Shown: piece after piece, positions 25,636-32,050 of the stretch | Layout of the letters: each line of letters begins with the position of its first letter | Numbering within the stretch: the stretch's first letter is position 1 | Assembly (NCBI GenBank): GCA_018335035.1 | Contig: JAGXKT010000027.1 | Location: 1 to 32,050, forward strand | From: Phycisphaerae bacterium | GTDB lineage: Bacteria; Planctomycetota; Phycisphaerae; SM23-33 | Reading direction: 5' to 3' | DNA length: 32,050 nt | The notes under the pieces: model-generated | Databases searched by the model: none | What the model was told of the DNA's origin: nothing | What the model saw: the letters and a program-made list of their open reading frames with translations, nothing else | Program-made: the position numbers and the translations under genes

Positions 25636-27877
25636 TCTGGTTCCGACGCGCGAGCAGCCGACACAAATCGTGCACCGCACATCGGGCAGACCGCCCGCGG
25701 GCGGGCCGCAGCCCTCCGGCGGCATGACCGGACGCGACCTGCTCCAAATCCTCCGTAGACGCAAATGGATGATCGGGCTGGCGGTGCTCATCTGCCTGGC
25801 GCTGACCACAATAGGCACTTTGTTGTGGCAGTTCTACGCGCCGCTGTACACGGCCACGGCGCTGCTGGGTGTTTCGGCCCCGAAAGTCAGCGACCTCGAC
25901 CCCCACATCATGCGCGGGTCGCCACAGTACTTGGAGCGGCTGACCGCTGACGCGGCGCGAATGGCGGCACGACACGAGGTGCTCGACAAGGCCGCCTCGG
26001 ACAGGAGACTCCAGTACACGCCGGCTCTTCAGCAAACCAGTTTCTTCCAGAACAACAAGGGCGACATCGTTTCCGCCCTGGAAGAAAACATCACGATCCA
26101 TCCAGTGCCTGACGAGAACTTTATCAGACTCTCGATGACCGGCGGCAATGCCGAGGAATGCGCCGTCATCGTCAACGCCGTAGCTCTCGCCGCCGAAGAG
26201 GACGGCAAAGATCGCACGATCAGGCGCCACGAGCAGGACATCGCCAATCTTCAGACACGTCTGGGACAGCAGCAGGAAGAGCTCAGAGAACTCCGAGAGA
26301 CCCAGGGAGACGCCCCTCCAGCGGGCGAGTCGGCGCGTCTGCTGCAATTGCAACGTCAACAGACCATGCTCGAATACAACATGCGCGAGCTGAACCGACA
26401 GATCGCCGAGGCACGCAGCGAAAAGGAGGCGGCAGACGCCGCCAAGCTCGTTGCCCAACAGTACACGCCCGAGCAGTTCGCGGAATTACCGGAAGTGCAG
26501 TTCGCCGCCGAGAACGACCCGATCGTCCGAAGTCTGCGCTCGCAACTGTCGCAATTGCGAGCGGAGCTGGAAAACGCGCGCCGTAAGTTCCACGACGAAC
26601 ACCTCGTTGTCAAGAACCTGCAAACGCGCCGCGACAGCATTTCCGAGCAGCTCCGCGCTCGCGTGCTCGAGGTGGCGCAGATGCTCCGCCAGGACCGCCT
26701 GACCGCTCCGGACAGCTACGCCCAGCAATTGGAGCAGCTCATCCGTCAGCGTCAGCAACTTGAAACCGAGGCCACGGGAATCGAGGATCAACTCGCCGCC
26801 GAAGCCCAGCGCCTCGAACAGGAGCGCGCCGAGTGGGAAACCGCATATGAACGGGCCAGCGTGGAGCAGCACGCCGTCCGCGACCGCATCAACCGCATTC
26901 AGAACCGCTTGCTCGAGTTGCAACTGCTCGCACAGGGCGACCCGCCGCTGAACGTGTCCAGCTACGCGCGTACGCCGAAGACCTACTCCTGGCCGAAATG
27001 GGAAGTCATGCTGCCGCTGGGCTTCTTAGTGGGGTTGTTGATCGGCGTCGGCATGGCCGTTCTCGTGGAGTTGATCGACACGTCGATCAAGAACCCTGCC
27101 GACGTCTCGCGGCGCGTGGACCTGCCGCTGCTGGGCATGGTGCCGCACACCGAAGACCTGGACGATGAGATCGCAGATATGCGGCTGGCGTTCATTGAGA
27201 GCCGCGAGTCGCTCGTCGACGAGGCCTTTCGCCAGATTCGCACGGGGCTTCTGTTCAGCGGTCCGGCCAGTGAACGTCGTAGCTTGCTGATCACCAGCCC
27301 CCTGCCGGGCGACGGGCGGTCCACCGTCACGCTGAACCTCGCCGCGTCCATCGCACGTAGCGGGCGAAAGGTGCTCGTCGTGGACGCCAATTTCCGCCAG
27401 CCCTGCATCAGCGACACGTTCGATAACTGCCCCACCGACGGGCTCAGCAGCGCCCTGGTCGGACGTGCCGCCTGGCAAGAGAACGTCCATCCGGTCGAGG
27501 AGAACTTCGACGTGCTGCCGGCCGGGCCCCTCCCGCCGAACCCCGCCGAGTTGCTCGGCTCGGACACCATGCGGACGGTCATCGGTGAGATGCAGCAGGC
27601 CTACGACCAGGTGCTTTTCGACGGCTCGCCATGCGTCGTCATAACCGACGCACAGGTACTGTCCACGCAGGTCGACGGCGTGATCCTCGTCGTCCGCGCC
27701 GGAGCCAACACCTACGGCCTCGTCCAGCGAACCCGCGACATGGTCGAACGCGTCGGCGCCCACATCGTCGGCGCCGTCCTCAACGGCGTGCGCGTCACCT
27801 CCGGCGGGTACCTCCGTAGAAACTACGAAACGTACTACCAGTACCAGCAGCGCCCGGCCGAACTGAGCGAAAGCTGA
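25628..27877 (+). CDS. Wzz/BY-kinase: polysaccharide chain-length regulator with atypical kinase domain
   Basis: The ATG at 25628 with AAGGAGAG upstream gives 749 residues and overlaps the TPR gene by 8 bases. Layout: cytoplasmic N-terminus, TM1 (~47-69), a large periplasmic Wzz-type domain with long coiled coil (~195-440), TM2 (~460-483), then a cytoplasmic BY-kinase-like domain (~545-720) and a C-terminal Tyr cluster (Y728, 733, 736, 737, 739). Such proteins control polymer length through cycles of tyrosine autophosphorylation. The ATP site is degenerate: Walker A reads SPLPGDGRST, with Arg564 where the catalytic Lys is expected; Walker A' is VLVVDANFRQP; Walker B is VLFDGSP. Thus the Wzz role is secure, but kinase activity is uncertain. 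It is the last gene of the operon; a stem-loop follows 20 bp after the stop. Confidence 0.88.
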   Translation: MTDLVPTREQPTQIVHRTSGRPPAGGPQPSGGMTGRDLLQILRRRKWMIGLAVLICLALTTIGTLLWQFYAPLYTATALLGVSAPKVSDLDPHIMRGSPQYLERLTADAARMAARHEVLDKAASDRRLQYTPALQQTSFFQNNKGDIVSALEENITIHPVPDENFIRLSMTGGNAEECAVIVNAVALAAEEDGKDRTIRRHEQDIANLQTRLGQQQEELRELRETQGDAPPAGESARLLQLQRQQTMLEYNMRELNRQIAEARSEKEAADAAKLVAQQYTPEQFAELPEVQFAAENDPIVRSLRSQLSQLRAELENARRKFHDEHLVVKNLQTRRDSISEQLRARVLEVAQMLRQDRLTAPDSYAQQLEQLIRQRQQLETEATGIEDQLAAEAQRLEQERAEWETAYERASVEQHAVRDRINRIQNRLLELQLLAQGDPPLNVSSYARTPKTYSWPKWEVMLPLGFLVGLLIGVGMAVLVELIDTSIKNPADVSRRVDLPLLGMVPHTEDLDDEIADMRLAFIESRESLVDEAFRQIRTGLLFSGPASERRSLLITSPLPGDGRSTVTLNLAASIARSGRKVLVVDANFRQPCISDTFDNCPTDGLSSALVGRAAWQENVHPVEENFDVLPAGPLPPNPAELLGSDTMRTVIGEMQQAYDQVLFDGSPCVVITDAQVLSTQVDGVILVVRAGANTYGLVQRTRDMVERVGAHIVGAVLNGVRVTSGGYLRRNYETYYQYQQRPAELSES

Positions 27878-27897
27878 TGCCCGACTCACAGCAACGC

Positions 27898-27937
27898 CGA
27901 CGGGCGGTCAGGCAGCACTCGGCCGCCCGTTGCTTTT
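27898..27937 (+). terminator. Rho-independent terminator of the exopolysaccharide operon
   Basis: CGACGGGCGG (27898-27907) pairs with CCGCCCGTTG (27923-27932) over ten pairs with one G-T, around a 15-base loop. It is followed by CTTTT. It sits 20 bp after the BY-kinase stop. Confidence 0.65.
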
Positions 27938-28013
27938 GCGCCGCGGAGGCGACTACGATACGACGCCGTCAGCCGATGCACGCACAGTCCTGCACAACGA
28001 AAGGACAGCGACT

Positions 28014-28376
28014 ATGAGCAACATCACCGACCTTGCCGAACGTCTCGGCCGCGCCATCGCCGAGTCCGATGAGGCCAAGGCCCTTCAGGCCGCTCGAAAG
28101 GTCCTTAACGACGACCCGGATACTGCTGAGGCCCTCAAGAAGTACCGAGACCAATCAGAGAAAATGGCGAAGCTCGAAAGCGAGGGCAAGCCCATCGAGC
28201 CGGATGACAAGCGAGCGCTGCAGGAACTCCAGGACGCACTGACGGCCTCGGCGACGTTCAAGAAATTCACCGAAGCGCAGATGGAATACGTGGACCTGAT
28301 GCGCCGCGTCAATGAGGCCATGGGCAAGCATCTCGCCGCGACCGAGCCGCCCGAACCACAAGGTCAGCCCGCGTAG
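28014..28376 (+). CDS. YlbF/YmcA-family protein
   Basis: The ATG at 28014 with AAAGGA upstream gives 120 residues; an in-frame opening at 27930 lies inside the preceding terminator and was rejected. The protein is all-helical and charged: an N-terminal helix (ITDLAERLGRAIAESDEAKALQAARK), NDDPDTAEALKKY, then the typical tail EAQMEYVDLMRRVNEAMGKHL. This is the Com_YlbF pattern. In Bacillus, YlbF, YmcA and YaaT form a complex that affects RNase Y-dependent mRNA processing, biofilm formation and competence; whether this applies here is unknown. The C-terminus is a short Pro-rich tail. It stands alone between the operon terminator and a convergent radical SAM gene, 75 bp from that gene's stop. Confidence 0.8.
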   Translation: MSNITDLAERLGRAIAESDEAKALQAARKVLNDDPDTAEALKKYRDQSEKMAKLESEGKPIEPDDKRALQELQDALTASATFKKFTEAQMEYVDLMRRVNEAMGKHLAATEPPEPQGQPA

Positions 28377-28431
28377 GCCCTCACACGCTGTGGCGTTCAC
28401 CGGGCGGCGACCCCGCCGCATGATCGCGGGC

Positions 28432-28453
28432 AGCCCCGCCCGTGAGGCGGGCT
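28432..28453. terminator. Candidate bidirectional stem-loop between convergent genes
   Basis: AGCCCCGCC (28432-28440) and GGCGGGCT (28446-28453) form an 8-bp stem with one bulged C and loop CGTGA. It lies at the meeting point of the ylbF-like and radical SAM genes and overlaps the latter's stop codon. No clear T-tract follows. Confidence 0.35.
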
Positions 28454-29768
28454 ACGCTTTGCGCCCGCAGCAGTTCTTGAACTTGCGCGCCGATCCGCAC
28501 GGACACGGATCGTTCCGCCCGACTTTCGTCGGCGGACGCGTCGGCTGCGGCGCTGCAGCGCCGGGCCCCGTCTCGAATCCCGCGTCTGCCCCCCCGGCCG
28601 GCGGAGGAACATGCCCCGCCCTCTGCGGCGGCATCTCGCTTCGCCGGAAATACTCCGCCAGACGTTTCAGTTCCGGTAGGGCCTCGCGAAAGAACATCTT
28701 GTAGCCCTCGCAGAAGTGATTGACCCGATCGGGATCGGTGCCGATGGGGCGATGGTGCTTCGGGCAACCGCCGTGGCAGTACGCGACGAATTCGCAATCC
28801 CGACACGCTGCGGGCAACTGGGTCTTCATCGCGGCGAACGCATCCAACGTGGCGTCACAGACCAGCTCGACCAGGGGGCGTTCGGTGATGTTGCCGATCT
28901 TCCACTCCGGATAAACGAAGTGATCGCATGCGTAAAGATCGCCGTTCCATTCGAGCACGTGGGCGTTTGCACAGCGTGGGGCATGGCAGCACATCGCGGC
29001 CTTGCCGTGAATCAGGGAATGCAGCACGCTGTCGATCAGACGTTCGCTGACGCGCCCGACATCGCGCGAGACCCACACGGCGAACACGTCGAGCATGAAT
29101 CGCCCGAACTGCTCGCCCGTGCAGGAAAACGGCGCCGGCGAGCCATCGGATGCTCGCTCGAGAATCGGAATGAACTGCAGGTACCGCACGCCGCGATTGA
29201 CGAAGTAGCGGTAGATGTCGCCCCCGTGCGGTGCGTTGGCGGCATTGAGCGTTACCAGCACGTTGAACGCGACCGATCGGTCCCGCAGCCGTTCCAACCC
29301 CGCCCAGGCGCGGTGGAACGTCGGCCGGCCCGCGTGGTCCCGACGGTAGTGATCGTGCCATTGCGGCGGACCGTCCACACTGATGCCGACAAGGAATTCC
29401 TCCTCGGAAAGGAAGTCGCACCAGGCCTCGTCCAGCAGCGTCCCGTTGGTCTGAAGAGCGTTGGTCACGACCTGACCGTCGCGGCGGTACTGCTTTTGGA
29501 GCTCAACAGCCCGTTTGAAGAAGTCCAACCCCGCCAGCGTCGGCTCCCCCCCCTGCCAACCGAACTCCGCACGAGCCGGCATCGCCTCCAGGTACTGACG
29601 CGTGTACGCCTCCAGCACCGCGTCGCTCATGCGGAATTGCGACGGATCCGACACCTCGGGGTACAACCGCTGCGGCTTCATCGTGTAGTAACAGTAGCTG
29701 CAGTCGAGGTTGCAAACCCCGCAGACCGGCTTGGCCATGATGTTGAAGGGGCGAACGATCTCTGCCAT
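28452..29768 (-). CDS. Anaerobic sulfatase-maturase-like radical SAM/SPASM enzyme with SEC-C tail
   Basis: The ATG at 29766-29768 follows GGGGGGAG about 10 bases upstream and gives 438 residues; the frame's longer opening at 29915 adds unrelated sequence. The N-terminus carries the radical SAM cluster CNLDCSYCYY (C19, C23, C26), then GWQGGEPTL, NALQTNGTLLDE and VGISVDGPP as in anSME-type enzymes. The SPASM region (CCHAPRCANAHVLEWNGDLYACDHF and CRDCEFVAYCHGGCPKHH) would hold two auxiliary 4Fe-4S clusters. anSME converts Cys or Ser of sulfatases to formylglycine; planctomycetes have many sulfatases, though none is in this window. The last ~22 residues are a SEC-C zinc motif (GRNDPCPCGSARKFKNCCG), joined by a Pro/Gly-rich linker. 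Identity as a maturase rather than another SPASM peptide modifier is likely but not certain. Confidence 0.85.
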   Translation of the reverse strand: MAEIVRPFNIMAKPVCGVCNLDCSYCYYTMKPQRLYPEVSDPSQFRMSDAVLEAYTRQYLEAMPARAEFGWQGGEPTLAGLDFFKRAVELQKQYRRDGQVVTNALQTNGTLLDEAWCDFLSEEEFLVGISVDGPPQWHDHYRRDHAGRPTFHRAWAGLERLRDRSVAFNVLVTLNAANAPHGGDIYRYFVNRGVRYLQFIPILERASDGSPAPFSCTGEQFGRFMLDVFAVWVSRDVGRVSERLIDSVLHSLIHGKAAMCCHAPRCANAHVLEWNGDLYACDHFVYPEWKIGNITERPLVELVCDATLDAFAAMKTQLPAACRDCEFVAYCHGGCPKHHRPIGTDPDRVNHFCEGYKMFFREALPELKRLAEYFRRSEMPPQRAGHVPPPAGGADAGFETGPGAAAPQPTRPPTKVGRNDPCPCGSARKFKNCCGRKA

Positions 29769-29911
29769 GCGTGTCACGCTCCCCCCGAGCGTAGCTGATG
29801 CGCCCCGGCTCGACCAAACGAATCCGCCTTCCATCGCGAGATTGCCCCCACAGCGTTTCGCAGGACTGCCGGAGCCCTTGTACGGCACCGGCCGCCATTG
29901 GACAGCGGAAC

Positions 29912-29930
29912 GCATCGAGCGTCTCGATGC
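29912..29930. repeat. Perfect 8-bp inverted repeat upstream of the maturase gene
   Basis: GCATCGAG and CTCGATGC flank a CGT loop, in the 280-bp gap between tRNA-Ser and the radical SAM gene (both minus strand). With no T-tract it could be an operator or a weak terminator of the tRNA transcript. The rest of the gap shows nothing I can name. Confidence 0.4.
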
Positions 29931-30048
29931 CGGCAGGCCCGACGCGGCCCGCGGCTCGCGCGGCAGGCGGATCAGAGCACTCGCCCGCGCGCGGTGTTCT
30001 CGCGAAGCATGCCCTCTGGCAGGAGGAGCACGTCCGGCGGCCTAGACG

Positions 30049-30135
30049 CGGTAGGGGTGGGATTCGAACCCACGGTGGACTTCCGCCCACAGCGGTTTTC
30101 AAGACCGCCTCCTTCAGCCACTCGGACACCCTACC
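30049..30135 (-). tRNA. trnS: tRNA-Ser(TGA)
   Basis: The minus strand folds into a class II cloverleaf: acceptor GGTAGGG/CCCTACC, D arm with GTCCGAGTGGCTGAAGGA, anticodon stem-loop GCGGT-CTTGAAA-ACCGC with anticodon TGA, a long variable arm, and T arm GTGGG-TTCGAAT-CCCAC. The discriminator is G, as in serine tRNAs; CCA is not encoded. Confidence 0.97.
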
Positions 30136-30143
30136 GACGGCGC

Positions 30144-30159
30144 ACGGTCGCCCGACCGT
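30144..30159. repeat. 7-bp inverted repeat in the tRNA-Ser leader
   Basis: ACGGTCG and CGACCGT are perfect arms around a 2-base CC loop. It lies between the tRNA-Ser promoter and the mature 5' end, so it may be a processing hairpin or the weak terminator of the response regulator upstream. Confidence 0.35.
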
Positions 30160-30169
30160 CGCCCGAGCC

Positions 30170-30198
30170 ATTGTCGGCCGGTTGTGAGCGGTTGTAAA
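30170..30198 (-). promoter_or_regulatory. Predicted promoter of tRNA-Ser
   Basis: TTTACA (30193-30198, 5/6) and GACAAT (30170-30175, 4/6) are 17 bp apart on the minus strand, directly after the response regulator stop and 34 bp before the tRNA 5' end. Confidence 0.62.
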
Positions 30199-30209
30199 GC
30201 CCGCACGCC

Positions 30210-30620
30210 TCAGGCGCTGGCACGCCGCTGGGCGCGGTCGATGACCTCGCGCGCCGTTGCCCGGAAGACGTCCAGGTCGAACGGCTTGTGGGCGACACGA
30301 ATCCGATGCTCGCCCAGCAGCATGACGTCCGGACACCGCCGCTCGGCCGTCAGCACAATCGTCCGGTCGAGCAGATCCGGGCGAAGCTGGCGGCAAAAGG
30401 CCAGGATGTCCCGCCCGTTCGGGCGCGGCATGAGCAGATCGAGGATGACCAGGTGGAACGGGCTGATCTGCAGAAGCGACATTGCCTCCTCGCCGCTGTC
30501 GCAGACCGTCACGGACGCTCCCTCGCAACTGAGCACGTCCTCGATAAGTGAACTGATTTCCGTCGAATCATCGACCACCAATACGTTGCATCCCGCTAGA
30601 GTCTCTTGAGAAATCAACAT
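30210..30620 (-). CDS. Single-domain response regulator (CheY-like receiver)
   Basis: The ATG at 30618-30620 with AGGAGCG upstream gives 136 residues. The whole protein is one receiver domain: acidic pair D17-D18 (VLVVDDST), phospho-acceptor D61 (LVILDLLMP), T91 (IVLTAER) and K112 (VAHKPF), all in the right places. No DNA-binding or enzymatic output domain follows, so it must act by protein contact, as CheY or Spo0F do, or as a phosphorelay step. No histidine kinase is in view. It starts 60 bp after the stop of the sigma factor gene on the same strand and probably shares its transcript, which hints that it could modulate the sigma factor or its anti-factor. That link is inference from position only. 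Confidence 0.88.
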   Translation of the reverse strand: MLISQETLAGCNVLVVDDSTEISSLIEDVLSCEGASVTVCDSGEEAMSLLQISPFHLVILDLLMPRPNGRDILAFCRQLRPDLLDRTIVLTAERRCPDVMLLGEHRIRVAHKPFDLDVFRATAREVIDRAQRRASA

Positions 30621-30680
30621 GATGTCCGCTCCTATGTTTCAACGGCACTTCACGTAGCACCGCAGCGTTTTCCAATCCCA

Positions 30681-31283
30681 TCAGGCCTCTGCGACGGCAA
30701 CCGCATGACGCCCGGCGGCGGAACCCGCCAGTCGGCGCAAGCGATGCAGCACCGCCTTGTGACGCAAGCATACGGCCGACTCGCTGATCTCGAACACCTC
30801 CGCGATTTCCGCAAAGGTCATTGACTCGCTGTAGTACAGCATCAACAGGCGGCGATCCTCCGCGGGCAACCGGCCCAGCAGCGACCGGCACGCTTCGCGC
30901 GCCTCGAACCGCTTCTGAGCGCCCTCGGCCGTCGGATCGGGCAGTTCGCCCGCGTCCGCCGTCTCGTCCGAACTGTCCATCGCCGACGTGTGAATCTCCA
31001 GCGGCGCGTTGCTGTTGGCCCGGCGGAGCAGCCCATCCTTCCGCATCTCGTCTATCGCCAGATACATCCCTTTCCGCGAAGCGAACGGCTCAAATGCTAC
31101 CCCCCGATCCGGATCAAACCGCTCCTTGGCCTGCACCACACCCCACAGGGCGTAGCTGTACAACTCTTCGCGGTCAATCCATCCGTACCGCCGCTTCAAT
31201 CTCCGAGCGATACGCCGGCCCAACGCGACCTGCTGCGACGCATCCGCCACCTCCGTCGGCGCAAGTTCTTGTGACCAGATCAT
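30681..31283 (-). CDS. Small FliA-like sigma-70 family RNA polymerase sigma factor
   Basis: The chosen ATG (31281-31283) has AGGAAAGG 7 bases upstream and gives 200 residues. An alternative ATG at 31346, with GAGGAA closer in, would add 21 residues; both lie downstream of the predicted promoter, so either is possible. Residues ~17-88 match sigma region 2 in FliA/SigB style (ALGRRIARRLKRRYGWIDREEL, RFDPDRGVAFEPFASRKGMYLAIDEMRKDGLLRR). Residues 134-186 are region 4 with the helix-turn-helix MTFAEIAEVFEISESAVCLRHKAVLHRLR. Region 3 is reduced to an acidic linker (~95-130). It therefore resembles a group 3/4 intermediate that directs a specialised regulon. The response regulator gene follows at 60 bp. 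No anti-sigma factor gene is adjacent. Confidence 0.83.
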   Translation of the reverse strand: MIWSQELAPTEVADASQQVALGRRIARRLKRRYGWIDREELYSYALWGVVQAKERFDPDRGVAFEPFASRKGMYLAIDEMRKDGLLRRANSNAPLEIHTSAMDSSDETADAGELPDPTAEGAQKRFEAREACRSLLGRLPAEDRRLLMLYYSESMTFAEIAEVFEISESAVCLRHKAVLHRLRRLAGSAAGRHAVAVAEA

Positions 31284-31376
31284 GTTCAGCCCTTTCCTCT
31301 GAGACGCCAAATATGTGCCCGACTTCGAATCACTTGCTTCCTTCATTGCTTCCTCTTGCTCCCTGACTATGAGCCC

Positions 31377-31406
31377 ATTATCGCACCAGTTATCAACATC
31401 CATCAA
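31377..31406 (-). promoter_or_regulatory. Predicted promoter of the sigma factor/response regulator pair
   Basis: TTGATG (31401-31406, 4/6) and GATAAT (31377-31382, 5/6) are 18 bp apart on the minus strand. The predicted start near 31370 lies upstream of both candidate start codons and rules out the longer frame opening at 31577. Confidence 0.5.
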
Positions 31407-31569
31407 CAGGGCGGTATCCTCAATGGCCTGGGCCCAAAACGGGAATACTCCTCCCCCGAAGCGGCAAAACAGGCGGTAATGGACGTTAATATAGGCAATT
31501 AAACAGACTACTCTTATTACACCCATACTTCGAGGTTCCCGGCATAGTGAACCCCCACATATGGGATAC

Positions 31570-31653
31570 CCCGCCACCGTAACGCCTACTGCTGCGGGGC
31601 CCCATCACCATGTGCCCGGAGGGCTAGGGGAATACGCCCAGCGCGGTGGCGGG
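31570..31653. ncRNA. Nested hairpin, candidate structured RNA or cruciform element
   Basis: Four arm pairs nest in order: CCCGCCACCG (31570-31579) with CGGTGGCGGG (31644-31653), GCTG (31591-31594) with CAGC (31639-31642), CCCC (31600-31603) with GGGG (31627-31630), and GCCC (31614-31617) with GGGC (31621-31624) around a GGA loop. The 10-bp outer stem is perfect. No known RNA class is recognised and the strand cannot be fixed. It sits in a stretch without a complete gene. Confidence 0.35.
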
Positions 31654-31673
31654 CAAAAAAGCGCTTTGTGCCC
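31651..31673. repeat. Imperfect palindrome directly after the nested hairpin
   Basis: GGGCA-AAA and TTT-TGCCC pair with one A-G mismatch around AGCGC. The left arm shares GGG with the preceding element. A terminator or a continuation of the same structure is possible. Confidence 0.35.
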
Positions 31674-31907
31674 TGAAATATTCTAGAAACCGCAATAGTC
31701 TGGCCGCAGAAAGCGGCGTGGACACATGCGCCCCTTCCACTCCTCGACCCCTCCATGCTCACACGACGGGTTATACCCCGGCCAAGGGGCCACGCCTGCT
31801 ACCGGCACGCAACCCGGCTGCGATGAGACGGGCCAGCGCGCCACCGCGCGCCCCCTTCCGTCCCTCGTGAAAGGGAACGAAACCATTCAAGATTATTCTT
31901 GCCTTGA

Positions 31908-32030
31908 GCCGATGCGGCAGCCTACACGGCCGAGAACTACAGCGTCCAGGTCTGGTACACTTACAACGCCGTCAACAACGACAAGACCGAGCAGGACATG
32001 GGGGGGTGTATGTTCTTGTCTGTAAATTGA
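31908..32030 (+). pseudogene. Orphan coding fragment, possibly Rhs/YD-like
   Basis: After a stop at 31905-31907, a frame with strong third-position G/C reads ADAAAYTAENYSVQVWYTYN and onward to TEQDM, then breaks at a run of seven G (32000-32006) into AT-richer sequence and stops at 32028-32030. It has no start codon for the good part. The YTYNAVNN stretch loosely recalls Rhs/YD repeats; that is weak. It looks like a gene remnant cut off on both sides. Confidence 0.35.
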
Positions 32031-32050
32031 TGCGGAGCGTCCGGTCGAGG

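Larger units (their letters stand above)
31284..32050. other. Right-edge stretch without a complete gene
   Basis: Apart from the sigma factor leader and promoter, the stem structures at 31570-31673 and a coding fragment at 31908-32030, this stretch shows no recognisable gene on either strand. Bases 31440-31530 are AT-richer than the rest of the window. Frames at 31683-31886 (minus) and 31726-32025 (plus) have no ribosome site and no recognisable composition. Confidence 0.5.

Noticed and set aside
30821-31366. 181-codon plus-strand frame opposite the sigma factor
   Set aside because: Pro/Ser/Arg-rich antisense shadow; the minus-strand sigma regions 2 and 4 are unmistakable.
31561-31686. 42-codon frame beginning ATG at 31561
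   Set aside because: No ribosome site and a Gly/Pro/His-rich translation without features; it follows the inverted-repeat structure rather than a codon pattern.

Overview
The window is high-GC bacterial DNA with the gene content of a Planctomycetota chromosome, perhaps Phycisphaerae-like; the class is inferred. Supporting signs are a fused SecD-SecF, an exosortase with an EpsI-type partner, a PEP-CTERM/HAF remnant, secreted PA14/chitobiase-C and DUF5060-type proteins, a sulfatase-maturase-like radical SAM enzyme and a FliA-like sigma factor. No transposase, integrase, CRISPR array or rRNA is visible.

Layout. Bases 1-4679 (minus) carry two exported carbohydrate-related proteins, the first running off the left edge. 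A divergent pair follows: a WecA/MraY-type polyprenyl-phosphate sugar-1-phosphate transferase (minus) and a UDP-GlcNAc 6-dehydrogenase (plus). The dehydrogenase converges on a phosphate-binding protein fused to an ExbD/TolR-like domain. Upstream of that lies a frame-broken PEP-CTERM gene. Next on the minus strand come holA, a 38-residue membrane microprotein and tRNA-Met(CAT).

From 11 to 17.2 kb (plus) there is an outsized secDF with a 390-residue insertion and two EF-hands, then a lipoprotein of unknown function. From 17.2 to 27.9 kb a compact operon starts at a clear sigma-70-type promoter (17241-17269) and ends at a stem-loop (27898-27937). It encodes a Wza-like export lipoprotein, an exosortase, an EpsI-like protein, a 1516-residue TPR protein and a Wzz/BY-kinase. 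The last four junctions are short gaps or overlaps, so the genes are probably co-translated. Together these look like an exosortase-linked polysaccharide export and assembly locus without local glycosyltransferases. The sugar-1-phosphate transferase and UDP-GlcNAc dehydrogenase 10 kb upstream could supply primer and precursor.

The right end holds a YlbF-like protein (plus). The minus strand carries a radical SAM/SPASM maturase with a SEC-C tail, tRNA-Ser(TGA), a single-domain response regulator and a small sigma factor. The last ~670 bases have no complete gene. They hold a nested inverted-repeat structure and a short orphan coding fragment at the edge.

Promoters were found by eye as -35/-10 matches with 16-18 bp spacers. 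Family assignments come from recognised motifs, not from a search.
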